64,000 nt of DNA from Methylobacterium sp. C25. GTDB lineage: Bacteria > Pseudomonadota > Alphaproteobacteria > Rhizobiales > Beijerinckiaceae. The stretch covers positions 186,001-250,000 of the forward strand of contig NZ_JAAUVI010000003.1 in assembly GCF_021352225.1 (NCBI RefSeq), in the 5' to 3' direction. The position numbers were made by a program, and so were the translations under genes. This document shows positions 33,117 to 40,790 of the stretch, piece by piece; positions within the stretch are counted from its first letter, which is position 1, and every line of letters starts with the position of its first letter. Under the pieces are notes generated by a model. It did no database searches. It saw nothing but the letters and a program-made list of their open reading frames with translations, and had not been told where the DNA came from.

Positions 33117-34495
33117 CGGGCGGCCAGCGCCGAGAGGATGCGCGCCCAGCTGCGCGTGCCCTTGTGGAAGCTCTTCAGCTCGTACTTCTCGTTCGGCGAA
33201 TGGATGCGGTCGTCGTCGAGGCCGAAGCCGATCAACAGGGTGTCGAGACCGAGCAGGCGCTTGAAGTCGCCGACGATCGGGATCGAGCCGCCGGCGCCCA
33301 CCGCGATGGCGTCGCGACCCCATTCCTCGGTGAGCGCAGCCTGCGCGGTGGCGAGCTGCGGCATGTCGTAGGGCAGCGCGATGGCCCGCGAGCCCTTGTA
33401 GCAGACGACATCGACCTTGCAGTCGGACGGCACGCGCTCGCGTACGAACGCCTCGAAGTTCTTCGCCAGCTTTTCCGGGTCCTGGTCGTCGACGAGGCGG
33501 AACGAGACCTTGGCGCTCGCCTGTCCGGCGATCACCGTCTTGGTGCCCTCGGCGGTGTAGCCGCCGATGATGCCGTTCACGTCGCAGGCCGGGCGAGACT
33601 GGATCAGCTCGATCAGCATGCGCCCGCGCTCGCCGGCCGGCTCCTTGAGGCCGATCGGCCCGAGGAATTTTTCCGCCGTGAAGTCGAGGCCCTTCCACTG
33701 CTCCAGCACCTCGGCCGGGGGCTCGCGAACGCCCTCATAGAAGCCAGGGATCGTCACCCGGCCCTCCTCGTCGTGGAGCGCAGCGAGAACCTTCGAGAGG
33801 ACGTGAATGGGGTTCGCCGCCGCGCCACCGAAGAAACCGGAATGCAGGTCGCGGTCGGCGCAGGTCACCGTCACCTCGAAATAGGCGAGGCCGCGCAACG
33901 ACGTGGTGATCTGCGGCGTGTTGCGGTCCCACATCGAGGTGTCGCAGACCAGCGCGACGTCGGCCTTCAGCCGGTCGCGGTTGGCCGCCACCCATTCGGG
34001 CAGACCCTGCGAGCCGCTCTCTTCCGCACCCTCAATCACGATGGTGACCGCGCAGGGCAGTTCGCCGTTCATGGCGAGATGCGCCCGGCAGGCCTCGACG
34101 AAGGTCATGACCTGGCCTTTGTCGTCGGACGCGCCGCGCGCGACGATCTGGCGGCGATCGCCCTCGCCGACGAGGCGTGGTTCGAAGGGCGGATGCGTCC
34201 AGAGGTTCAGCGGGTCGACCGGCTGGACGTCATAGTGGCCGTAGAACAGGACATGCGGCGCGCCGGGCTTGGGCTTGTGCGCGTAGACCACAGGATGGAG
34301 CGAGGTCTCCTCGACGCTGGTCTCGAAGCCGAGCGCGGTCAGGTTGCCTTCGAGCCAGTGAGCCGCCTTGCGGCACTCGCCCTTGTAGGCCGAGTCCGTC
34401 GAAATCGACTCGATGCGCAGGAACTCGAACAACCGCTCCAGGGCGTTGTCGAGGTCCGTGTCGATGTCGTTCAGGATCGGATCCAGCGCGGCCAT
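33113..34495 (-). CDS. M20 family metallopeptidase (dipeptidase)
   Basis: 460-residue cytoplasmic dizinc peptidase of the M20 type (carnosinase/DapE-like). Ligand motifs are all present: FYGHYDVQPVD (His, and Asp of DVQPVD), ARGASDDKGQ (bridging Asp), VIEGAEESGS (catalytic Glu-Glu), VCDTSMW, and near the C-terminus DRIHSPNEKY (His). The dimerisation insert DLHSGFFGGAAANP is typical of dipeptidases in this group. It hydrolyses short peptides; the exact substrate is unknown. It stands alone between convergent trmL and the divergent molybdenum hydroxylase operon. Confidence 0.9.
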   Translation of the reverse strand: MAALDPILNDIDTDLDNALERLFEFLRIESISTDSAYKGECRKAAHWLEGNLTALGFETSVEETSLHPVVYAHKPKPGAPHVLFYGHYDVQPVDPLNLWTHPPFEPRLVGEGDRRQIVARGASDDKGQVMTFVEACRAHLAMNGELPCAVTIVIEGAEESGSQGLPEWVAANRDRLKADVALVCDTSMWDRNTPQITTSLRGLAYFEVTVTCADRDLHSGFFGGAAANPIHVLSKVLAALHDEEGRVTIPGFYEGVREPPAEVLEQWKGLDFTAEKFLGPIGLKEPAGERGRMLIELIQSRPACDVNGIIGGYTAEGTKTVIAGQASAKVSFRLVDDQDPEKLAKNFEAFVRERVPSDCKVDVVCYKGSRAIALPYDMPQLATAQAALTEEWGRDAIAVGAGGSIPIVGDFKRLLGLDTLLIGFGLDDDRIHSPNEKYELKSFHKGTRSWARILSALAAR

Positions 34496-34645
34496 GGCCT
34501 GTCCTTCGGCTCTTGCGGTTCGACGAAGCGTTAGCCGAGGCCCGGGCTCGGCGTAACCCCGGAGCGCCTTGCAGAAAGCGGCCGTTGGAACGGCGCCAGA
34601 TTGGAACGGTTGTCGAAACGATCAGCCAACATCGTGGACAACGCC

Positions 34646-35170
34646 ATGCTCAGCGAAAGCGGCTCCGCCGGAGCCGATGCCAGGATCGGCATCACCCTCA
34701 CGATCAACAGCGAGCGCCGTGAGCTCCAGGTCGCGCCCTGGACGACGCTGCTCGACCTGCTGCGCGAGCGGCTCGATCTCACCGGCACCAAGAAGGGCTG
34801 CGACCACGGTCAATGCGGCGCCTGCACGGTGCTGGTCGACGGGACGCGCATCAATTCCTGCCTCGCGCTGGCAGTGATGAAGGACGGTGCCGAGATCACC
34901 ACCGTCGAGGGCCTGGCAGGGCTCGCGCAGAAACACGGCACCAACACCTTGCACCCGATCCAGGAAGCGTTCGTCGAGCACGACGCCTTCCAGTGCGGCT
35001 ACTGCACGCCGGGACAGCTCTGTTCGTCCGTCGGCCTGATGAACGAGGGCCACGCCAAGACGCGGGACGAGATCCGCGAGGCGATGAGCGGCAACCTCTG
35101 CCGGTGCGGTGCCTACACCAACATCGTCGATGCGATCGAAGAGGTGATGCACCAGGGAGCCGCCCGATGA
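34646..35170 (+). CDS. Molybdenum hydroxylase, [2Fe-2S] subunit (PaoA/YagT-like)
   Basis: 174-residue iron-sulfur subunit of a xanthine oxidase-family enzyme. The plant-type [2Fe-2S] site is GCDHGQCGACTVLVDG plus a later Cys. The second cluster is QCGYCTPGQ with NLCRCGAYTN. It passes electrons from the molybdenum site to FAD. No twin-arginine signal precedes the core (ITLTINSERRELQV), so the enzyme is probably cytoplasmic, unlike the exported E. coli PaoABC. ATG 34646 is used; a TTG 45 bases upstream is possible. It overlaps the FAD subunit gene by ATGA. Confidence 0.87.
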   Translation: MLSESGSAGADARIGITLTINSERRELQVAPWTTLLDLLRERLDLTGTKKGCDHGQCGACTVLVDGTRINSCLALAVMKDGAEITTVEGLAGLAQKHGTNTLHPIQEAFVEHDAFQCGYCTPGQLCSSVGLMNEGHAKTRDEIREAMSGNLCRCGAYTNIVDAIEEVMHQGAAR

Positions 35171-36180
35171 ACCGCTTCGACTACGTGCGGGCCGATACGG
35201 TGGCCGATGCCATCAAGGCCCTCGGCACCGACCCGAGCGCCCGCTTCATCGCCGGCGGCACCAATCTCGTCGACCTGATGAAGTACAATGTCGAGAAGCC
35301 GGGACGGCTCGTCGACATCACGCGCCTGCCGCTGAAAAGCATCGAGGAGCACGCGGGCGGTCTGCGCATCGGCGCGCTCGTGAGCAATGCCGATCTCGCC
35401 TACGATGCGCGCATCCAAGCCCGCTATCCCCTCCTGGCCAGCGCGATCCTGGCCGGCGCCTCGGCGCAGTTGCGCAACGCTGCCTCCACCGGCGGCAACC
35501 TGAACCAGCGCACGCGCTGCTACTACTTCTACGACGAGGGCACCACCTGCAATAAGCGCGAGCCCGGCTCCGGTTGCCCGGCGATCGGCGGCGTGAACCG
35601 CATCCACGCGATCCTCGGCGCGAGCGGTGCCTGCATCGCCACCAACCCCTCCGACATGTGCGTTGCCCTGGCGGCCCTGGAGGCCACGGTCCAGGTGTCA
35701 GGTCCGGAGGGCGACCGCGCCATTGCCTTCGCCGACTATCACCGTCTGCCGGGCGACGATCCTGCGAAGGACAACACTCTGAAGCCCGGCGAGATCGTCG
35801 TCTCGGTGGATCTGCCGGCGACGGATTACGGGCCGCACCACACCTACCTGAAGCTGCGCGACCGGCTCTCCTACGCCTTCGCATTGGTCTCGGTCGCCGC
35901 TGCCCTCGAACTCGACGGACAGACCATCAAGACAGCCCGGCTTGCGCTCGGCGGTGTTGCGCACAAGCCCTGGCGCAACCAGGACGCCGAAGCTCTCCTG
36001 CAGGGCAAGCCGGCCACGCGAGAGAGCTTCAAGGCCGCGGCCGACCTCGTCCTGAGGGAGGCCAGGCCGCAATCCGAGAACGGCTTCAAGATCGAGCTGG
36101 CGCGGCGCGCCATCGTGCGCGGCCTGGAGCAGGCCGCAGCCGGGACGCCGCAATCCCAGTCCGACAAGCGCATCCAGTGA
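35167..36180 (+). CDS. Molybdenum hydroxylase, FAD subunit with extra Fe-S cluster (PaoB/YagS-like)
   Basis: 337 residues. The FAD-binding domain contains ARFIAGGTNLVDLMKYNVEKP and the flavin motif NAASTGGNLNQRTRC. A cysteine-rich insert follows: RTRCYYFYDEGTTCNKREPGSGCPAIGG, plus a later Cys in SGACIATNPSDMC. This matches the extra [4Fe-4S]-binding loop of PaoB and 4-hydroxybenzoyl-CoA reductase. The C-terminal CO-dehydrogenase-flavoprotein domain is complete. It is coupled to the upstream gene by a 4-base overlap and lies 10 bases before the molybdenum subunit gene. Confidence 0.88.
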   Translation: MNRFDYVRADTVADAIKALGTDPSARFIAGGTNLVDLMKYNVEKPGRLVDITRLPLKSIEEHAGGLRIGALVSNADLAYDARIQARYPLLASAILAGASAQLRNAASTGGNLNQRTRCYYFYDEGTTCNKREPGSGCPAIGGVNRIHAILGASGACIATNPSDMCVALAALEATVQVSGPEGDRAIAFADYHRLPGDDPAKDNTLKPGEIVVSVDLPATDYGPHHTYLKLRDRLSYAFALVSVAAALELDGQTIKTARLALGGVAHKPWRNQDAEALLQGKPATRESFKAAADLVLREARPQSENGFKIELARRAIVRGLEQAAAGTPQSQSDKRIQ

Positions 36181-36190
36181 GGACGTCCCC

Positions 36191-38446
36191 ATGACCAAGC
36201 AGATCAGCACCGGCGCCGGCCACGATCGCTTCGTCGGCAGCGCCCTCAGCCGCGTCGACGGACCCGCCAAGGTGACCGGGCTCGCCAAATATGCCGGTGA
36301 GTTCTCGGCCGAGAACCTCGCGCACGGCTATGTCGTGTCGAGCACCATCGCCAAGGGCCGCATCACGGGCATCGACACGAGCGCGGCGGAGGCCGTGCCC
36401 GGCGTGCTCAAGGTGCTTACCCACCAGAACCGCCCGAGCATCGCCGGCGAGGCCAAGGCCTACCAGGACATGGTGGCGCCGCCCGGCTCGCCGTTTCGTC
36501 CGCTCTACGACGAGACCGTCGTCTTCTCGGGCCAGCCGGTCGCGTTGGTGGTCGCAGAGGATTTCGAGACCGCACGCCATGCCGCCTCGCTGGTGAGCCT
36601 CACCTACGAGGAAGAGACGCCGCATACCGACATCGCGGCGCAGATGAGCGAGTCCTACGATCCGCCGACGAAGCGCGGCGGCATCAAGCCACCGCCGAAG
36701 CCCTGGGGCGATGCCGGCGGCGCCTTCGACGGCGCGGCGATCAAGGTGAAACAGCGCTACCGGATCGCCCACGAGCACCACAATCCGATGGAGCCGCAGG
36801 CCTCCACCGTCGTCGTCGAGGATGACGGTACCTATACCGTCTACGACAAGATCCAGGGCGTCGCGAACACGCAGCTCTACCTGACCAACGCCTTCGGATT
36901 GAAGCCGGACCAGGTCCGCTGCCTGAGCCCCTATATGGGCGGCGGCTTCGGCAATGCCTTGCGACCGCAGTACCAGCTGTTTCTGGCAATGCTGGCGGCG
37001 CAGGACCTGAACCGCTCAGTGCGCGTGGTGCTGACCCGCGACCAGATGTGGAGCTTCACGTATCGGCCCGGCGCGATCCAGACGGTCGCCCTAGGCGCCG
37101 ATGCAAAGGGAACGCTGCAGGCCATCCGGCACGATGCCGTCCACGGCACCTCGACCTTCGAGGATTACCAGGAGAACGTCGTCAACTGGGCGGGCACCCT
37201 CTACGCGTGCGACAATGTCGAGCTGACCTACCGGCTCGCCAAGCTGGACACGGCCACGCCCGGCGACATGCGCGCACCCGGCGCCGTGACGGGCCTCTTC
37301 GCCCTCGAAACGGCGATGGACGAACTGGCCTATGCAACGGGCATCGACCCGATCCAGCTTCGGCTCGCCAACTACACCGAGACCGACCCGGTCGAGGACA
37401 AACCGTTCGGATCGAAGGCGCTGAAATCCTGCTTCGCGCAAGGCGCCGAACGCTTCGGTTGGTCGAAGCGCGATCCCGTGCCGCGCTCCATGCGTGACGG
37501 CAAGGAGCTCGTCGGCTGGGGCATGGCCTGCGGCATCTGGGAAGCGCTGATGATGCCGTCGAGCGCCCGCGCGACGCTCAGCGCCGACGGCCGGCTGGAG
37601 GTCGGCAACTCCACGGCCGATATCGGTACCGGGACCTACACCATCCTCACCCAGATCGCGGCCGACGCCCTCGGCCTCCCCCTCGACCACGTCACCACGA
37701 AGCTCGGTGACACGAATCTCGCGGAGGCTCCCATCGCCGGCGGCTCCTGGACGGCGGCTTCTTCCGGCACGGCCGTCATGAAGGCCTGCCGCAAGGTCGC
37801 CGAGGAGGTGTTCAAGCTCGCTCGCGGCATGGACGGTTCGCCGCTCGCCAATGCCGATTTCGAGCGCGTGGTCTTTGCGCGGGGGCGCGTCGAACTGGCG
37901 GGCGAACCGTCGCGTGGCGTTGCCCTGGTCGATGTCCTGAAAGCCGCTGGCAAGGACAAGATCGAAGCCACCGAATCCGCGAGCCCGGACAAGGACTTCA
38001 AGAAAAAGTTCGAGGCCTACACCCACTCGGCTGTCTTCGCCGAAGTGAAGATCGACGAGGAACTCGGCATCGTCCGCGTCACACGCATCGTTTCGGCCGT
38101 CGCAGCCGGCAAGATCCTCAACACCAAGACCGCGCGTAGCCAGATCATGGGCGCGGTGGTCATGGGGATCGGTTCGGCGCTGCACGAGGAATCGATGCTC
38201 GATCAGCGCCTCGGCCGGTTCATGAACCGCAATCTCGGCGAGTATCACGTGCCGGCGCATGCCGACGTCCACGACATCGACGTCATTTTCGTCGAGGAGG
38301 AGGACAAGGCCAACCCGCTCGGCGTGAAGGGCGTCGGAGAGATCGGCATCGTCGGCACGGCGGCGGCCATCGCCAACGCGATCCATCACGCCACCGGCAA
38401 GCGCATCCGCGATCTGCCGATCACCGTGGACAAGATTTTGGCCTGA
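36191..38446 (+). CDS. Molybdenum hydroxylase, catalytic molybdopterin subunit (PaoC/YagR-like)
   Basis: 751 residues. The N-terminal aldehyde-oxidase hammerhead domain (RVDGPAKVTGLAKYAGEF) is followed by the molybdopterin-binding domains: MGGGFGNALRPQYQ, DMRAPGAVTG, GTGTYTILTQIAADALG and the C-terminal VKGVGEIGIVGTAAAIANAI. The Glu of GVGEIG is the catalytic base of this family. It oxidises aldehydes or N-heterocycles with water as oxygen source; the substrate is not predictable. No XdhC/PaoD-type cofactor-insertion chaperone is encoded next to it, so one must lie elsewhere. moaA, for cofactor synthesis, lies about 21 kb away. Confidence 0.88.
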   Translation: MTKQISTGAGHDRFVGSALSRVDGPAKVTGLAKYAGEFSAENLAHGYVVSSTIAKGRITGIDTSAAEAVPGVLKVLTHQNRPSIAGEAKAYQDMVAPPGSPFRPLYDETVVFSGQPVALVVAEDFETARHAASLVSLTYEEETPHTDIAAQMSESYDPPTKRGGIKPPPKPWGDAGGAFDGAAIKVKQRYRIAHEHHNPMEPQASTVVVEDDGTYTVYDKIQGVANTQLYLTNAFGLKPDQVRCLSPYMGGGFGNALRPQYQLFLAMLAAQDLNRSVRVVLTRDQMWSFTYRPGAIQTVALGADAKGTLQAIRHDAVHGTSTFEDYQENVVNWAGTLYACDNVELTYRLAKLDTATPGDMRAPGAVTGLFALETAMDELAYATGIDPIQLRLANYTETDPVEDKPFGSKALKSCFAQGAERFGWSKRDPVPRSMRDGKELVGWGMACGIWEALMMPSSARATLSADGRLEVGNSTADIGTGTYTILTQIAADALGLPLDHVTTKLGDTNLAEAPIAGGSWTAASSGTAVMKACRKVAEEVFKLARGMDGSPLANADFERVVFARGRVELAGEPSRGVALVDVLKAAGKDKIEATESASPDKDFKKKFEAYTHSAVFAEVKIDEELGIVRVTRIVSAVAAGKILNTKTARSQIMGAVVMGIGSALHEESMLDQRLGRFMNRNLGEYHVPAHADVHDIDVIFVEEEDKANPLGVKGVGEIGIVGTAAAIANAIHHATGKRIRDLPITVDKILA

Positions 38447-38494
38447 GCGTCTCTCGAAGCTGTTCCGTCGGGTCCAGAACGATCGACGACTGCA

Positions 38495-38553
38495 TTGCAG
38501 GGACCGGCAGCCACGCGCTATCGCCGGTCGCCCTGCAACAAGCGCCGACCGGC
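38495..38553 (+). promoter_or_regulatory. Structured crcB leader with two competing hairpins
   Basis: Hairpin A pairs TTGCAGGG-ACCGGC (38495-38508) with GCCGGT-cg-CCCTGCAA (38523-38538), 14 pairs with a 2-base bulge. The 3' arm segment GCCGGTCG (38523-38530) is also fully complementary to CGACCGGC (38546-38553), which ends 3 bases before the crcB ATG. The two folds cannot coexist, and the second would cover the ribosome-binding region. I see no match to the known fluoride riboswitch consensus. Confidence 0.5.
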
Positions 38554-38556
38554 CCG

Positions 38557-38925
38557 ATGAACCCACTCCTCGTCTTCCTCGGCGCCGGCATCGGCGGTGT
38601 CTTGCGCCACGGCGTCAACATGACGGCCGTCCGCTTCGGATCGAGCTTTCCCTGGGGCACGCTGACGATCAATGTCGTCGGCTCGATCGCGATGGGTCTC
38701 ATCACCGGCTGGTTTGCCCTTCGCGGCGGCGGCATGCAGGCCCGGCTCTTCATCGCGACGGGCATCCTTGGCGGCTTCACCACCTTCTCGACCTTCTCGC
38801 TCGAGACCTACATGCTGTTCGAACGGGGAGAGACGGCGGCGGCGCTCGGCTACGTCCTGGCCTCACTGATCGTCGGCATTGGTGGCCTCGCGCTTGGCCT
38901 GCTGCTGATGCGTCAGATCCTCTAG
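38557..38925 (+). CDS. crcB: Fluoride channel CrcB/Fluc
   Basis: 122-residue dual-topology membrane protein that exports fluoride and protects the cell from its toxicity. Four hydrophobic helices are visible. Conserved features are FLGAGIGGVLRHGVN with the Arg, the Asn in LTINVVGSIAMG, and the phenylalanine/threonine track GGFTTFSTFSLET that lines the pore. It works as a homodimer. No clear Shine-Dalgarno precedes the ATG; instead an extended inverted-repeat structure occupies the leader. An EamA transporter follows after 9 bases. Confidence 0.93.
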   Translation: MNPLLVFLGAGIGGVLRHGVNMTAVRFGSSFPWGTLTINVVGSIAMGLITGWFALRGGGMQARLFIATGILGGFTTFSTFSLETYMLFERGETAAALGYVLASLIVGIGGLALGLLLMRQIL

Positions 38926-38934
38926 GCACGGACA

Positions 38935-39369
38935 ATGGCCGATCTGGTCCAATCCTGGCGATTCTGGGCGCTGCTCTCGGCAGGGTTCGCGGCGCTGACG
39001 GCAATCCTCGCCAAGATCGGCGTCAGCGGGGTCGATTCCGATGTGGCGACCTTCGTGCGCACCATCGTCATTCTCTGCCTCACCGGCGCGATCGTCGTTG
39101 TGACCGGGCAAACGCAGGCGCTTGGACAGAACCCCGGCCGGAGCATGCTGTTCCTGGTGCTGTCGGGCCTCGCCACCGGCGCCTCTTGGCTGTGTTACTT
39201 TCGCGCTTTGTCTCTGGGTGATGCCGGCCGCGTCGCGCCGATCGACAAGCTCAGCGTCGTTCTCGTGGCGATCTTCGGGGCGGCCATCCTCGGCGAACGG
39301 CTCTCGGGCGCGAATTGGCTCGGCGTCGTACTGATCGCAGCAGGCGCCGCGCTGGTGGCATTCCGATGA
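38935..39369 (+). CDS. EamA/DMT family transporter, single-domain
   Basis: 144 residues with about five hydrophobic helices (WALLSAGFAALTAILAKIGV, IVILCLTGAIVVV, SMLFLVLSGLATGASWLCYFRALSLGD, VLVAIFGAAILGERLSG, WLGVVLIAAGAALVAF). This is half the size of usual 10-helix DMT proteins, so it should dimerise, as do small EamA proteins. The last helices carry the EamA hallmark GERLSGANWLGVVLIAAG. It lies between crcB and the VanX-like gene, overlapping the latter by ATGA. Substrate unknown. Confidence 0.85.
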   Translation: MADLVQSWRFWALLSAGFAALTAILAKIGVSGVDSDVATFVRTIVILCLTGAIVVVTGQTQALGQNPGRSMLFLVLSGLATGASWLCYFRALSLGDAGRVAPIDKLSVVLVAIFGAAILGERLSGANWLGVVLIAAGAALVAFR

Positions 39370-40028
39370 TGAAATGGGCCACCGTTCTCGCTGCGATCTG
39401 CGCGGGCTGTCCGTCGGCGCTGGCGGCAGAGCCCTTTGTCGATGCCGCCGGTGTCGTGCCGGGTCTCGCTCTCGAGATGCGCTATGCCGACTCCCACAAC
39501 TTCGTCGGACGGCCGATCGCCGGATACGAGGCGCCCCGCTGCCTGCTGACGCCAGCGGCGGCTCGCGCTCTTGCAGCGGCGCAATCCGATCTCGCGCAAC
39601 GGGGCTACGGCCTCAAGGTGTTCGACTGCTATCGGCCGACGAGGGCGGTCGCCGATTTCGTGGCCTGGGCGGCCGATCCAGCGGATGAGCGGATGAAGTC
39701 CGAGTTCTATCCGCGCGTCGACAAGCGCAATCTGTTCCGGCTCGGCTACATCGCCGCGCGCTCGGCTCATTCCCGCGGCTCGACCGTCGACCTGACGCTC
39801 GTCCGCCCTGGCGGCACAGAGGTCGACATGGGCACGCCCTTCGACTGGTTCGGTCCGGAATCGGCTCCGGCTTGGCGCCATCTCAGCCCGGCACAAAGGA
39901 CGGCGCGGGACCTCCTGCGCGCAGCGATGATTCGCGCTGGTTTCCGTCCCTACGCACAGGAATGGTGGCATTTCACCCTGGCCGGAGAGCCCTATCCCGC
40001 GAAGGCGTTCGACATCCCAGTGCGTTGA
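39366..40028 (+). CDS. VanX/DdpX-type D-Ala-D-Ala dipeptidase, exported
   Basis: 220 residues. A signal peptide (MKWATVLAAICAGCPSALAAE) leads to the M15D fold: EMRYADSHNFVGRPI, FDCYRPTRAV (the Arg that binds the transition state), SAHSRGSTVDLTLV (zinc His and Asp) and AQEWWHFTL (catalytic Glu and third zinc ligand His). It cleaves D-Ala-D-Ala. The signal peptide puts it in the periplasm, more consistent with recycling of cell-wall dipeptides than with vancomycin resistance, which would be pointless in a Gram-negative. It is translationally coupled to the EamA transporter, which might import or export a related molecule. Confidence 0.87.
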   Translation: MMKWATVLAAICAGCPSALAAEPFVDAAGVVPGLALEMRYADSHNFVGRPIAGYEAPRCLLTPAAARALAAAQSDLAQRGYGLKVFDCYRPTRAVADFVAWAADPADERMKSEFYPRVDKRNLFRLGYIAARSAHSRGSTVDLTLVRPGGTEVDMGTPFDWFGPESAPAWRHLSPAQRTARDLLRAAMIRAGFRPYAQEWWHFTLAGEPYPAKAFDIPVR

Positions 40029-40196
40029 GGTCGACGACAGCGATCGCCAAGCCGATGGGCTTGTTTGTCTTTCCAGAGAAGGTCGAACATTTCTAAATTG
40101 CTACATAAAATCTGGTCCAAACTACCTGCTTTTTAGTATTTCCAATATTTTGCTGAAGACTTGATCAAGTTGAGCGCATCGTTCACTGAAGCGTTC

Positions 40197-40454
40197 ATGC
40201 CGAAAGCCTTCAGCCTGATCGCTCTTCATTCGACTCGCGGAGCCGCCACCTTCGCCGAGCCCTGGTCGTTCCCGTGGCGCCTGGATGCAGGCAGCATCGA
40301 CGACGAGCTGGCGCGGGTCTTCGCCGCCATACGGGAATGCGCGCGGATCGCCTGGTGGGATGGCTCGGCCATCGGCCTGCACCTCAACGGCGTCTTCGGC
40401 ATGTTCGACGCCCTCGACACGACTTCCGAAACCGGACGCGGAGACATGCTGTGA
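40197..40454 (+). CDS. Small protein, unknown (first of a coupled pair)
   Basis: 85 residues from ATG 40197 (a TTG 36 bases upstream is also possible): KAFSLIALHSTRGAATFAEPWSFPWRLDAGSIDDELARVFAAIRECARIAWWDGSAIGLHLNGVFGMFDALD. It looks soluble and compact, with several tryptophans. It is preceded by the most AT-rich stretch of this part of the window (40080-40150), a likely promoter. Its stop overlaps the next start by GTGA. Not recognised. Confidence 0.5.
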   Translation: MPKAFSLIALHSTRGAATFAEPWSFPWRLDAGSIDDELARVFAAIRECARIAWWDGSAIGLHLNGVFGMFDALDTTSETGRGDML

Positions 40455-40777
40455 GCGCCGGATCGTCCATCGCATCGCGCCCCACGGAGGAGCGTTGCCG
40501 CCAATCCTCGCTGGAGCGTGCACTCACCTGCGCCTTCTGGCGGACGGTGCAGAACGAGCCGATGCCGGTGATGGCCGCGTTGGAAGCGGCTGCCCGGGCG
40601 CTCGGCCATCTCTACCGCCAGACCGCGGCCGCTCATGGCCCAGGCGGGAGCTGCGGCTGCGGCTGGCAGCCCGACCCAGAGGCCGATCTGATCGTGCTGG
40701 AGGCCATGCTCGCCGCGGCGGTGATGCAGCAGCCGACGGAAGATTTGGCGGAGATGGAGGTCGCGGGGCGAGCCTGA
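40451..40777 (+). CDS. Small protein, unknown (second of a coupled pair)
   Basis: 108 residues from GTG 40451. The main helix is LERALTCAFWRTVQNEPMPVMAALEAAARALGHLYRQTAAAHGPG; a Cys-rich hinge GSCGCGW follows, and then an acidic C-terminus (LEAMLAAAVMQQPTEDLAEMEVAG). The C-G-C-G motif may bind a metal or form a disulfide. Coupled to the preceding small gene. Convergent with the amidase. Family not recognised. Confidence 0.5.
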   Translation: MSAGSSIASRPTEERCRQSSLERALTCAFWRTVQNEPMPVMAALEAAARALGHLYRQTAAAHGPGGSCGCGWQPDPEADLIVLEAMLAAAVMQQPTEDLAEMEVAGRA

Positions 40778-40790
40778 GCCGTGCTCAGGC
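40772..40790. terminator. Hairpin containing both stop codons
   Basis: GCCTGAG, loop CCGTG, CTCAGGC: a perfect 7-pair stem. The left arm contains the TGA of the small unknown gene, and the right arm the TGA (read on the minus strand) of the amidase. Confidence 0.5.

Noticed and set aside
38447..38556. Classical fluoride (crcB-motif) riboswitch before crcB
   Set aside because: The conserved words of that riboswitch are not found; only the alternative hairpins reported above are seen.
39366..40028. Vancomycin-resistance gene vanX
   Set aside because: The motifs are of the VanX family, but there are no vanA/vanH partners and a signal peptide is present; a cell-wall recycling dipeptidase is more likely.
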